From Balneolaceae bacterium (lineage in GTDB: Bacteria; Bacteroidota; Rhodothermia; Balneolales; Balneolaceae): a stretch of DNA of 64,000 bases. A model generated the notes under the pieces. It did not search any database, was not told the DNA's origin, and saw nothing but the letters and a program-made list of their open reading frames with translations. The stretch covers positions 620,001 to 684,000 of the forward strand of contig CP030887.1 in NCBI GenBank assembly GCA_006969905.1, in the 5' to 3' direction. Positions 54,657 to 63,350 of the stretch are shown in pieces. The position numbers were made by a program, and so were the translations under genes. How positions within the stretch are numbered: the stretch's first letter is position 1; each line of letters starts with the position of its first letter.

Positions 54657-55796
54657 ATGTCGAAGAAAGTACTTCTCTTTCAACCCTATTATGATCTTAA
54701 AGGCCACTTTAAAGACTTTACTGAAGTCTTTAAACACCATTTGACAGAAAATAATATACACTGTTTTGAAATATTAGGGAGAGAGAGCGAAATAAAAGGA
54801 AGGCTTCCAGTTAACCAATACTTATATAATGGAAAAAACAAAGCAATGAGAATTCTATCTACCTATACAGGGCTTAAAAAAGTAAAAGAGGTATCCAAAA
54901 GGAATAAGGTGGACAACATTCATTTTCTTGATTTCGAAATAGTCATCCTATCCTTTTTTCTGAGGTTGAATCAAAGTTTTTTTTCGGATAAAAAACTGGT
55001 TTTTACATTACACTCTATAAATTATTTACAAAAAAATGGAACCGGCTTATTCAGGAAATTCTACAGAAAACAGATCATCTACTCATACCGATATATAGAT
55101 TCGAAATTTAGTTTTGACATAGTTACCAATGGAAAAACACTTACAGATTGCTTTAATTCGGAAGTTGGCTTAAAAAGAAACCGTGTTATTACTTCCAGCT
55201 GGGGAACTAAAAAAGTAAGTGCAGATATTAATCTTAGCACAAAGAAAAAAAACAGTTTTCTTTTTTTAGGGATAATCAGAAGAGATAAAAACATTGAATA
55301 CCTTTTAAATGAGTTTTCCAAAGTCTCTGAAGACTTCACATTAACAATTGCCGGGGTGCCCTCCGGCTATGATCGCAATGTACTTACTGCATTAATTAAT
55401 GAAAGTGGAATACCTGAAAATCGAATAGAAACCCATCTCAGATTCCTTGACGAAAAGGACTATGAAAACCTGCTCGCTGAGAATAAGTACATAGTATTAC
55501 CCTACAAAAAAGAGAATAGGAGTAGCAGCGGACCTCTGATCCAGGCGCTACAATATAATGTTATCCCTATTGCTAGTGATTATGGGGAAAGAGCCGAGAT
55601 AATTCGAAAATCCAATTTAGGATATACATTCAAATTTGATAATGCTATCGGGCTGGGTGAAATTGTAAATCAAATACTGGATGGTGATACCAATGAAGAG
55701 AAAATCTTTAAGAATATCGAAACCTATAAAAATACTTTCTTGTGGGAGAATATTATTGAAAAATTAATTCACCAGTTTGATGTTTATTCTTCTTAA
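54657..55796 (+). CDS. GT4-like glycosyltransferase
   Basis: 379 residues. A GT-B fold is suggested by the N-terminal KVLLFQPYYDLKGHFKDF and the C-terminal domain FLFLGIIRRDKNIEYLLNEF, ENRIETHLRFLDEKDYENLL and PLIQALQYNVIPIASDYGER. The donor-site Glu-rich motif is weak. Low GC and single-gene status suggest it may have been added to the locus separately. Its own promoter must lie in the 140 bases upstream. Confidence 0.75.
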   Translation: MSKKVLLFQPYYDLKGHFKDFTEVFKHHLTENNIHCFEILGRESEIKGRLPVNQYLYNGKNKAMRILSTYTGLKKVKEVSKRNKVDNIHFLDFEIVILSFFLRLNQSFFSDKKLVFTLHSINYLQKNGTGLFRKFYRKQIIYSYRYIDSKFSFDIVTNGKTLTDCFNSEVGLKRNRVITSSWGTKKVSADINLSTKKKNSFLFLGIIRRDKNIEYLLNEFSKVSEDFTLTIAGVPSGYDRNVLTALINESGIPENRIETHLRFLDEKDYENLLAENKYIVLPYKKENRSSSGPLIQALQYNVIPIASDYGERAEIIRKSNLGYTFKFDNAIGLGEIVNQILDGDTNEEKIFKNIETYKNTFLWENIIEKLIHQFDVYSS

Positions 55797-55801
55797 TTAA
55801 C

Positions 55802-55946
55802 GTGAGTTCGAGATAAGAAACTACCAAAAGTGGATCAATTCCACTTTATTAGTCATTCCTGCGAATGCAGGAATCCAGAGTGTGCTATTACAACTTATTT
55901 TGTTTTAAAAATATCCTGGATTCCGGGCCTACGCCGCGGAATGACT
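55802..55946 (+). repeat. Nested-hairpin intergenic repeat, copy 2
   Basis: Box GTGAGTTCGAGATAAGAA (55802-55819; 16 of 18 bases as in copy 1), then outer inverted repeat AGTCATTCC (55851-55859) / GGAATGACT (55938-55946) and inner repeat GGAATCCAG (55870-55878) / CTGGATTCC (55916-55924). The left hairpin ATTCCTGC-GAAT-GCAGGAAT has a perfect 8-bp stem. Located between convergent genes. Confidence 0.75.
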
Positions 55947-55990
55947 CTTAATTGAATTATTTTATTCATTTTATATCGAACTGATGCTAA

Positions 55991-57094
55991 TTACCACTTT
56001 AATCCAACAAAAAGCGTTTTTATCATTTGCCAGCCATAGCCTAAGAAGTGCGCTCCATTCATTATCAATAAAGCAAAAAAACAAAAAACAGCATTGCTTA
56101 AAGGACCGGGTATTTTATTCTCTTCTCCATTCCAGATATCATTTTCGAAATACTCCTGTTTCTCATAACTAAACCTAATGCTTTCAAATAAAACTAAAAG
56201 TACAATAGCTGCAAAGACAAACACAGCACCCAATTGTTTTTCCTTCAGAAAAAAATCAAGTGCCCCATATATAATCATAAAGCTGATGAAGTAGAATGGT
56301 GCCTTACTTCTGTATGGTATATTCCCATCATGAAGTTTGTTGGTAATAAACCTTCCCTTTCCATACCTAAAGTACTGTTTAAAAAGTTTTAAATAATTTA
56401 CCCTTGGATAGTACCATGTTTTTATACCTGGACTTACATACACTTTTCCATTCAACTCTCTCTCCATACGAAGATTTATTTCAGCATCTTCATTTGTGAG
56501 GTTGACTTCTGAAAATCCACCAATTTTTTTTAGTTCTTTAGTTCTGAAACATCCAAGAAAAACGGTATCAGCATAACCCTCAAAAGTTTCATCCATATAT
56601 TTGGCTCCCCCATTGCCGAAAAAGTTCTTAGAAGAGATCGCTATTCCTGCCTGAATCCGGTTTTTTGCAATATATCGCTGGGTCCCACCTGCATTTGTGG
56701 CTCCGGACTTTAATAATGCATTTACACTTGCCTCAACATAATCCTCATCGTATATGCAATGTCCATCAGCTCTCAAAAAAAGATCCCCTTTTGCAATATT
56801 GAGAATTTCGTTTAGCGCAAACGACTGATACTTTTTAGGATTGTCTACCAGAACTACTCTAGGGTCCTTTTTTGAATACTCTAAAACAATATCCTTTGTA
56901 CGATCTTCACTACCTCCGTCTGCTACACAGATTTGAATAATGTTCTCGTAAGAGTTATGTACAAAAACATCCAAAACTTTTCCTATAAACTTTTCCTCGT
57001 TCAATACGGGAATAGCAATGGTAACGCTTGGGTTTATTTTTTTAAGGTCTGACAAACTAATAGAGTATAAATGATTAAACCCTGTTACCACCAC
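55991..57094 (-). CDS. Family 2 glycosyltransferase (ExoA-like)
   Basis: Up to 367 residues. The start may be GTG 57094 (overlapping pyrB by 20 bases) or TTG 57055, which avoids the overlap. The GT-A core has VTIAIPVLNEEKFIGKVL, VADGGSEDRTKDIV and the metal motif FLRADGHC. C-terminal membrane helices (about 265-350) give it the ExoA-like layout of a membrane-bound GT2. It probably belongs functionally to the exopolysaccharide locus but is co-transcribed with pyrR-pyrB. Confidence 0.85.
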   Translation of the reverse strand: MVVTGFNHLYSISLSDLKKINPSVTIAIPVLNEEKFIGKVLDVFVHNSYENIIQICVADGGSEDRTKDIVLEYSKKDPRVVLVDNPKKYQSFALNEILNIAKGDLFLRADGHCIYDEDYVEASVNALLKSGATNAGGTQRYIAKNRIQAGIAISSKNFFGNGGAKYMDETFEGYADTVFLGCFRTKELKKIGGFSEVNLTNEDAEINLRMERELNGKVYVSPGIKTWYYPRVNYLKLFKQYFRYGKGRFITNKLHDGNIPYRSKAPFYFISFMIIYGALDFFLKEKQLGAVFVFAAIVLLVLFESIRFSYEKQEYFENDIWNGEENKIPGPLSNAVFCFFALLIMNGAHFLGYGWQMIKTLFVGLKW

Positions 57095-58019
57095 TTAACA
57101 GGTAAAGAGCAGCCATCCTGACTGCCACGCCATTCGTAACCTGGTTTAAGATAACTGCCCGGTCGCTGTCAGCGACTTCGCTTTCCAGCTCAACCCCCCG
57201 GTTAATGGGGCCAGGGTGCATGATTTTGAAATCAGGATATGCTTCCAAGTGTTTTAGTTTAATTCCAAATCGCTCATGGTATTCTCGTAAGGTAGGAAAT
57301 AGTTCGGTAGTATTTCCCTGTCTCTCCAGCTGAATGCGGAGCGCCATGGCAATATCACACCAGGCAAGGGTTTCTTCTAAATTGTGAGATACTGATACTC
57401 CCAGATCTGATACAAAAACAGGCATCAGTGTTTTAGGGCCGCAAATCACGACTTTTGCCCCCAGCTTGGTTAATCCTATAATATTTGAACGAACAACACG
57501 GCTGTGTGAGATATCACCTATAATAGCAATCTTTTTACCACTTAAATCCGGATGGATTTGCTGCATAGTAAACATATCCAGCAATGCCTGGGTAGGATGT
57601 TCATGAGCACCATCCCCCGCGTTCAGGATAGCCGCATCTACACATTTTGTAAGAAAATGAGGGACACCCGGACTTTCGTGCCGCACGACTACCATATCAA
57701 TTTTCATAGAACTTATATTCTGAATAGTATCTTTTAACGATTCACCCTTTTTTGTGGAAGAAGTACTTGCCGAAAAATTTACTACATCTGCACCCATTCT
57801 TTTTTGCGCGAGCTCAAAAGAAAGCCTGGTGCGGGTGCTGTTTTCGTAAAAAAGATTAACGATGGTTTTATCACGTAGTGTCGGAACCTTGGGTACTGGC
57901 CGATCCAGAATTTCCCTGAAGTATTTTGCCTGATCCAGTACATAAAGAATATCTTCCTTTGAATAGTCAGTTAATCCAAGTAAATGCTTTTGATTGAACT
58001 GATATTCTGAGGCGCTCAT
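57075..58019 (-). CDS. pyrB: Aspartate carbamoyltransferase catalytic chain
   Basis: 314 residues. Joins carbamoyl phosphate and aspartate, first committed step of pyrimidine synthesis. Motifs are FYENSTRTRLSFELAQKRMG (carbamoyl-phosphate site), HPTQALLDMFT, and the aspartate-loop Lys/Arg in STSSTKKGESLKDT. No regulatory chain (PyrI) gene is nearby. Overlaps pyrR by 4 bases (ATGA). Confidence 0.96.
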   Translation of the reverse strand: MSASEYQFNQKHLLGLTDYSKEDILYVLDQAKYFREILDRPVPKVPTLRDKTIVNLFYENSTRTRLSFELAQKRMGADVVNFSASTSSTKKGESLKDTIQNISSMKIDMVVVRHESPGVPHFLTKCVDAAILNAGDGAHEHPTQALLDMFTMQQIHPDLSGKKIAIIGDISHSRVVRSNIIGLTKLGAKVVICGPKTLMPVFVSDLGVSVSHNLEETLAWCDIAMALRIQLERQGNTTELFPTLREYHERFGIKLKHLEAYPDFKIMHPGPINRGVELESEVADSDRAVILNQVTNGVAVRMAALYLLSGGNRV

Positions 58020-58564
58020 ACTTCTCCCTCCTCAAGTTCTACCACGTAAACTGCATCTTCCCCATCAAGGTCATTTACTTTTACCCTGACCTCTTCATGC
58101 TCATGGGTAGGTACGTACAGGCCTGTATAATCAGGGGCTATGGGGAGTTCCCTGTGGCCTCTATCTACCATACAACAGAATTTAATACTCCTGGGGCGCC
58201 CATATGCCATAATAGCATCCATAGCCGAGCGTACCGTTCTCCCGGTATAGAGTACGTCATCTACTAAAACCACATCCCGGTCATATAAATCGAACGGGAT
58301 TTCGGTTACCTGTACATCCGGCATTTTTAGTTTACTTCTGAAATCATCCCTGTAAAACGTAACATCCAAAACTCCAAAATCTACTTCCACCCCAAACTTA
58401 TTCTTTATTACTTCTACTATTCGTTTCCCGATATGCACGCCGCGTGTTTGCATACCTATTACTGCTAACCGGGTTGGGTCTTCATAAGGTTCAAGGAACT
58501 GGTGAGCAAATCGCTGATAGGTGCGATCTAAATCCCTGGCTGTCATGATTGGAGTTATCTGCAA
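58016..58564 (-). CDS. pyrR: PyrR-family uracil phosphoribosyltransferase/regulator
   Basis: 182 residues. The PRPP-binding loop is VVLVDDVLYTGRTVRSAM, preceded by GMQTRGVHIGKRI and LDVTFYRDDF, the PyrR pattern. It is a bifunctional UMP-sensing regulator and weak uracil PRTase. First gene of pyrR-pyrB-GT2. No classical PyrR anti-antiterminator leader was recognised in the 160 bases upstream. Confidence 0.92.
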   Translation of the reverse strand: MQITPIMTARDLDRTYQRFAHQFLEPYEDPTRLAVIGMQTRGVHIGKRIVEVIKNKFGVEVDFGVLDVTFYRDDFRSKLKMPDVQVTEIPFDLYDRDVVLVDDVLYTGRTVRSAMDAIMAYGRPRSIKFCCMVDRGHRELPIAPDYTGLYVPTHEHEEVRVKVNDLDGEDAVYVVELEEGEV

Positions 58565-58727
58565 TGGAAGCTTTTTAGATTCACTCCAAATTTAAGCCTC
58601 ATTTACCTCAAATCACAAACTAATATTGACAAGTTGAACAGGCCGAATATTACTTTTATTCACTTCTTCATAAGAAATTTATAATTAAAAGTTAAGATGC
58701 TATGCCACTTCAATAATTGTTTTAAAT

Positions 58728-61289
58728 ATGCGGTTACTAATTATCTCCTCACTTCTCATTTTAATATTCACTAATAAACTAGTTTCCAGGCAAAGTCCTT
58801 ATGATTTTAAAAAAGGCATGTTTGGGGTTACAAATCCTACGACCCAGTTTAATCCCGGAACAAAAGAATTCGGAGATGCACTCGGTTCTTTGAAGAATGG
58901 AAACGCTGATCCATACGCTGCAATAGACCTCCTTCAATTTTATCAATATTTTAACGTTTCTAATTCTGGCGGAAAAATCTTCTATAAAAATTTCTTAAAG
59001 CAAGCCGACTCTGTAGGTATTAAAATTTTAATTTCAGCTCAATTCAATTGGGCTGATTACGATACAAATGGAGTAACAGATGGAATAATTAGTTCAAATG
59101 ATAGCCTCAGGTATGCTGAAAATATTCAATGGATAGTTTCAAATACAACTGTAAATGCAATTGGCGGTTGGTATATTGCAGACGAACCTGAAGTAACAAG
59201 CATAAATCCCAGTGAATTAGAAAAATTGTATAAGATTATTAAGGATGAAGTTCCATCTAATGTTAATAATGAGGTTTATGTTACCCAAGCAGCTGATTTT
59301 GAAACTAACGCTTTCATTCCGCCAGGAAACAGAGACTACGGCAAATACATTGATACTTGGGACAATCTCATTATTGGCTGGTATGGATACTCCGCAAATA
59401 TTGAACGCTCAAATATAGATATCCCAACTAATTACTGGTTTAAAGTTGCTAATCTAGGTGATGGGCCTGAAGGAACTATAAGAGGATGGAATTACATACA
59501 GCAAAAACTTAAAAGTGATATCGGATTTCCTAATAATTTACCACCTAATAAAAAAGTTTATGCGCTTCTTGTTTTAGGAGAAGAGATACCTGAAAATACT
59601 ATTGGTGGTAGAGATTATTATACATTTCAAAGTGATTTTGTTGCAACTCATGGTATTACACATGCTGCAATAAACAAAGTATACAATATGGGATTTGATG
59701 GAATGTTCTTTTACGATTATTTGACATCTGACCCATCTGATCCCAATGAGTTCAGAGAGGATGCGGCGTACCATTGGATAGAAAATGAACGGTATGCAGA
59801 AGCAATAGAAACAGAAATTCACGATCAGGATTGGCTCGTAACCTCACTGTCTAATTCAAGCTTTTCACAAAACCGAACGTATCTAAGCATTCGGGGAAGT
59901 AGTAATGTAAATACGGCTCCAGGGCCTTGCCAGGGAGTTGTTGGTCAATGCCCTGCTGCAGGGTACAATGAAGAGCATTCTACCGTTATAAAAAACCTGG
60001 CTTCTGGAGACCTATGGGGAGAAGAAACGTCAGACTTCACCTATATAATTAATAGCAATGACAATAGGAAAAGTATTGCAGATGGGGACGATGAACTGGT
60101 TTATACTACTTCCAGCGAGAATTTTTGGGTAAGTGAAGAAGACCACACCAACAGCCTTTTTGGAAATACTTTAAACTCAAACCAGCTTGCGTCATATGGG
60201 GAAAAAATTACAGCCATGACAACCGGGGATTTTGATGGAGATGGTGATTATGAAGTAGTAACTGCTGTATCTGATTCTTATCGCACCTGGATTTATATCA
60301 GTAATGATGCTAATGATTTTAAACAAAAGACGATCTACTACAAAGTGTACCCAGCCTCAGAGTCAATTATAACAGCTTTGGCAGCAGGTGATTTTGAAGG
60401 CTTAGGAAGAGATCAGCTAATTACTGCAACTTGGAACCAGGATGCTTCGGACATGTATATCTATTTATCCGATATAGCCATTGGAGAAAGTCCAATTGCC
60501 TCTTCCAATGCAATAACCTCGAATACCAGTGCAATTACATACGTTAATGCTTTTGCAACAGGTGATTTCGATGGGGATTTCAGGGATGAACTTGCAACAG
60601 CATTCAGAACGGTTTCAGGAAATTACTCTCAGCTTACAATCTCGAAACCTAAAACCGGTGGTGGTACAGGCAATCCGGGTCATGGGAGTAATATGGTCTG
60701 GTACTCCCCGGTTTCTTATGAAACAGTTACAGCTTTAGCTGCCGGTGATTTTAAAAATGAAAGAAAAGACTACTTAATTACCGCTCTTTGGAACTCTTCA
60801 ACAGATATATCAAATATTTATCAAAGCCGACCATATTTTGATTCTTCTGGTTATGGAAAAGGTAATCCCACACATACTTCAAATCCTGAAACTTCCCATA
60901 TTTATAAAAATGGCACTTACTGGCACGTAACTGCTATGACAGCGGGAAGTTTTAGAGAATCTCTGCCTTCAGGTGCAAGTAAAGTTGCAACCCGAAATAT
61001 TACAGAAACAAAAGAGAACCTTCCCGATAAATTATACCTGGCACAAAACTACCCTAACCCATTCAACCCTACAACCCGAATTACTTACCAGGTGCCAGAA
61101 CAGTCACTGGTATCTCTTGAGGTATATAATATGCTGGCACAAAAGGTTGCTACCTTAGTTAACCAGGATCAGGCTCCCGGAGAGTATACTGTTAACTTTA
61201 ATGGCCAAAACTTATCGAGTGGGGTATATCTCTACATTCTTAAGTCTGGTAATACACAGATTCAGAAGAAAATGCTTCTTATAAAATAA
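58728..61289 (+). CDS. Large secreted protein: TIM-barrel-like domain, FG-GAP repeats, T9SS sorting
   Basis: 853 residues: signal peptide (cleavage near LVSRQ), N-terminal ~370 residues in a TIM-barrel-like layout (DYDTNGVTDGIISSN; IDTWDNLIIGWYGYSANIER), then an FG-GAP/VCBS-like beta-propeller (about 485-735) with four repeats such as TTGDFDGDGDYEVVTAVSDS and AAGDFEGLGRDQLITATW. A T9SS C-terminal domain (YPNPFNPTTRITYQV, ending IQKKMLLIK) follows. Function not known; a secreted hydrolase or adhesin is plausible. A terminator follows. Confidence 0.78.
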   Translation: MRLLIISSLLILIFTNKLVSRQSPYDFKKGMFGVTNPTTQFNPGTKEFGDALGSLKNGNADPYAAIDLLQFYQYFNVSNSGGKIFYKNFLKQADSVGIKILISAQFNWADYDTNGVTDGIISSNDSLRYAENIQWIVSNTTVNAIGGWYIADEPEVTSINPSELEKLYKIIKDEVPSNVNNEVYVTQAADFETNAFIPPGNRDYGKYIDTWDNLIIGWYGYSANIERSNIDIPTNYWFKVANLGDGPEGTIRGWNYIQQKLKSDIGFPNNLPPNKKVYALLVLGEEIPENTIGGRDYYTFQSDFVATHGITHAAINKVYNMGFDGMFFYDYLTSDPSDPNEFREDAAYHWIENERYAEAIETEIHDQDWLVTSLSNSSFSQNRTYLSIRGSSNVNTAPGPCQGVVGQCPAAGYNEEHSTVIKNLASGDLWGEETSDFTYIINSNDNRKSIADGDDELVYTTSSENFWVSEEDHTNSLFGNTLNSNQLASYGEKITAMTTGDFDGDGDYEVVTAVSDSYRTWIYISNDANDFKQKTIYYKVYPASESIITALAAGDFEGLGRDQLITATWNQDASDMYIYLSDIAIGESPIASSNAITSNTSAITYVNAFATGDFDGDFRDELATAFRTVSGNYSQLTISKPKTGGGTGNPGHGSNMVWYSPVSYETVTALAAGDFKNERKDYLITALWNSSTDISNIYQSRPYFDSSGYGKGNPTHTSNPETSHIYKNGTYWHVTAMTAGSFRESLPSGASKVATRNITETKENLPDKLYLAQNYPNPFNPTTRITYQVPEQSLVSLEVYNMLAQKVATLVNQDQAPGEYTVNFNGQNLSSGVYLYILKSGNTQIQKKMLLIK

Positions 61290-61320
61290 GCTTTCAGGAA
61301 CTGTAGCAGTTAAATAAGAA

Positions 61321-61347
61321 AAGCCCAAATTCAGGTTTGGGCTTTTT
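61321..61347 (+). terminator. Rho-independent terminator
   Basis: AAGCCCAAA (61321-61329) and TTTGGGCTT (61336-61344) with a T-run, 31 bases after the T9SS protein stop, between convergent genes. Confidence 0.88.
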
Positions 61348-61365
61348 AGTTTTTTCTAAAGAACC

Positions 61366-61848
61366 TTATTTAGAAGCTTTAATCTCTTCCCACTGCTCTT
61401 TTGATAACATGAAAACCTGTATGCCATCCTCGTTTTTTTGTACCTGATTTACTATACCTGCTGCTTGTAAAGCCGGTAGGTTTGCTTCTATATCAGCCGG
61501 TTCCAGGCTGTATGCGGCACCTGTTGCTATATCCACTACAAGCCCAAATAATCCCCAGGAAAAAACATTTCCTACTACAGTTGTTCCCACATCGAACTTC
61601 TTTGTTACGTTAACCTGAACATCTTCATAACCGTCCTTTTTGAATATAAGAACATGATCTTTGTTTCTCGATAAAGAAAGAGTTACAGGTGTTGTACCCA
61701 TACCGGCACCATTAACTTCTACTGATGCCCCATCAGGTGTAGAATTAACTCTCACCTCCGCTGATTGACCCTTAAATATTAAAGCACATCCCGAAGTCAT
61801 TATCATTACTGCTGTTGCTGTTAGAATAGTAGATATTTTAACTTTCAT
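61366..61848 (-). CDS. PEGA-domain lipoprotein
   Basis: 160 residues: lipoprotein signal with lipobox MTSGC (Cys 21), then a PEGA domain (about 30-95: VRVNSTPDGASVEVNGAGMG ... FKKDGYEDVQVNV), a Gly-rich stretch that may insert in a membrane (VVGNVFSWGLFGLVVDIATG) and a charged tail. PEGA domains are surface or periplasmic beta modules. Single gene with its own upstream region; function unknown. Confidence 0.8.
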   Translation of the reverse strand: MKVKISTILTATAVMIMTSGCALIFKGQSAEVRVNSTPDGASVEVNGAGMGTTPVTLSLSRNKDHVLIFKKDGYEDVQVNVTKKFDVGTTVVGNVFSWGLFGLVVDIATGAAYSLEPADIEANLPALQAAGIVNQVQKNEDGIQVFMLSKEQWEEIKASK

Positions 61849-62051
61849 TTTTGGATTTGTTGTATTTAGAATTAAATGACTTTTGGATTATAACAAATTG
61901 TACAATGATTGTTTAGCAATTGTAATCCTATTTTTTGGTTTTTGAAATGAAGCAACCCTTACTGTTGTTAACTTTCCTTTGGCGTACAATCTCCCTATTA
62001 TTGCACCCGCTGAAAAACCGCTTTTTTTAACCATCATAACATCCGTTTTCT

Positions 62052-63257
62052 ATGAAAATCCACGAGTACCAGGCTAAGGAAATTTTAAAAAAATACGGCG
62101 TTCCTGTTCCTGCAGGAATAGCAGCCACCAGTGTTGAAGAAGCAGTAAATGCTGCCAAACAATTAGAAGCTGATGGGGCTACCCTTTTTGTTGTTAAAGC
62201 ACAGATTCATGCCGGTGGACGTGGTAAAGGCCGTACTAAAAAGAATAATGCGAAAGGGGTTATTCTTTGCAAAACGATTGAGGAAGTTCGTGAAGCAGCC
62301 GAATCCTTACTAGGTGATATCCTGGTAACCATACAAACCGGAGAGGAAGGCCAGCTCGTACAGCGATTATACGTTACGGATGGTGTGGATATCGAAAAAG
62401 AATTTTACCTGGGTATTCTTTTAGATCGTGCAGTGAGTAAAAATGTGATTATGGTTTCTACCGAAGGTGGTGTTGAAATTGAGCAGGTAGCGGAAGAAAC
62501 CCCGGATAAGATTATCAAAGAATGGGTGGAGCCCGGCATGCCCCTCCAGGTTAACCAGGCCCGTCACCTGGCTTTTGAACTCGGCCTTGAAGGTGATGCA
62601 TTGAAGAAAGGCATCAAATTCATTATGGCGATTTATAATGCCTACCTGGAAATCGACTCTGATATGTTTGAGATCAATCCCCTGATCCTTACACCCGATA
62701 ACGAAGTGCTTGCACTGGATGCAAAAGTAACACTGGACGGAAATGCACTTTACCGCCACCCGGATTTAGCTGAATTGAAAGATGAATCCGAAGAAGATCC
62801 TTTTGAACTCGAAGCCCAAAAATATAACCTGAACTACATAAAGCTGGATGGCAATGTAGGCTGCATGGTGAATGGTGCCGGTTTAGCTATGGCTACTATG
62901 GATATCATTAAACTGTCCGGTGGTGAACCTGCTAATTTCCTGGATGTTGGAGGAGGAGCTAACGTAGATACTGTAAAAAATGGTTTCCGAATTATCCTGG
63001 ACGATCCCAATGTGAAAGCTATCCTGATTAATATTTTTGGGGGGATTGTTCGCTGTGATCGTGTAGCTAATGGAGTTATTGAGGCAGTAAAAGATCCGGA
63101 AATCGCAGAAAAAGTTAAGAATGTACCTATCATTGTTCGTTTACAAGGTACCAATGCTGCGGAAGCCAAAGAGATTATTGACAATTCAGGAATGAATGTA
63201 ATCTCTGCTGTACTTTTAAAAGAAGCTGCAGAGGCTGTATCTGAGGTGCTGGCCTGA
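62052..63257 (+). CDS. sucC: Succinyl-CoA synthetase (ADP-forming) beta subunit
   Basis: 401 residues with an ATP-grasp fold: AGGRGKGRTKKNNAKGV near residue 53 (nucleotide site), EINPLI (metal Asn-Pro loop) and NIFGGIVRCDRVANGVIEA near the C-terminus. It makes succinate and ATP from succinyl-CoA in the TCA cycle with the alpha subunit SucD. No sucD lies next to it here, so the subunits are encoded apart. A terminator follows directly. Confidence 0.97.
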   Translation: MKIHEYQAKEILKKYGVPVPAGIAATSVEEAVNAAKQLEADGATLFVVKAQIHAGGRGKGRTKKNNAKGVILCKTIEEVREAAESLLGDILVTIQTGEEGQLVQRLYVTDGVDIEKEFYLGILLDRAVSKNVIMVSTEGGVEIEQVAEETPDKIIKEWVEPGMPLQVNQARHLAFELGLEGDALKKGIKFIMAIYNAYLEIDSDMFEINPLILTPDNEVLALDAKVTLDGNALYRHPDLAELKDESEEDPFELEAQKYNLNYIKLDGNVGCMVNGAGLAMATMDIIKLSGGEPANFLDVGGGANVDTVKNGFRIILDDPNVKAILINIFGGIVRCDRVANGVIEAVKDPEIAEKVKNVPIIVRLQGTNAAEAKEIIDNSGMNVISAVLLKEAAEAVSEVLA

Positions 63258-63286
63258 TAAGAAAAGTTAAATGTCTTTACTCTTTA

Positions 63287-63311
63287 AGCCCGATATTAAT
63301 CGGGCTGTTTT
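63287..63311 (+). terminator. Rho-independent terminator of sucC
   Basis: AGCCCGAT-ATTA-ATCGGGCT (63287-63306) is a perfect 8-bp stem followed by GTTTTT. Confidence 0.9.
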
Positions 63312-63350
63312 TGTAATTACTGAGTATATGAAAGCTTTTAGATCCCCAGA

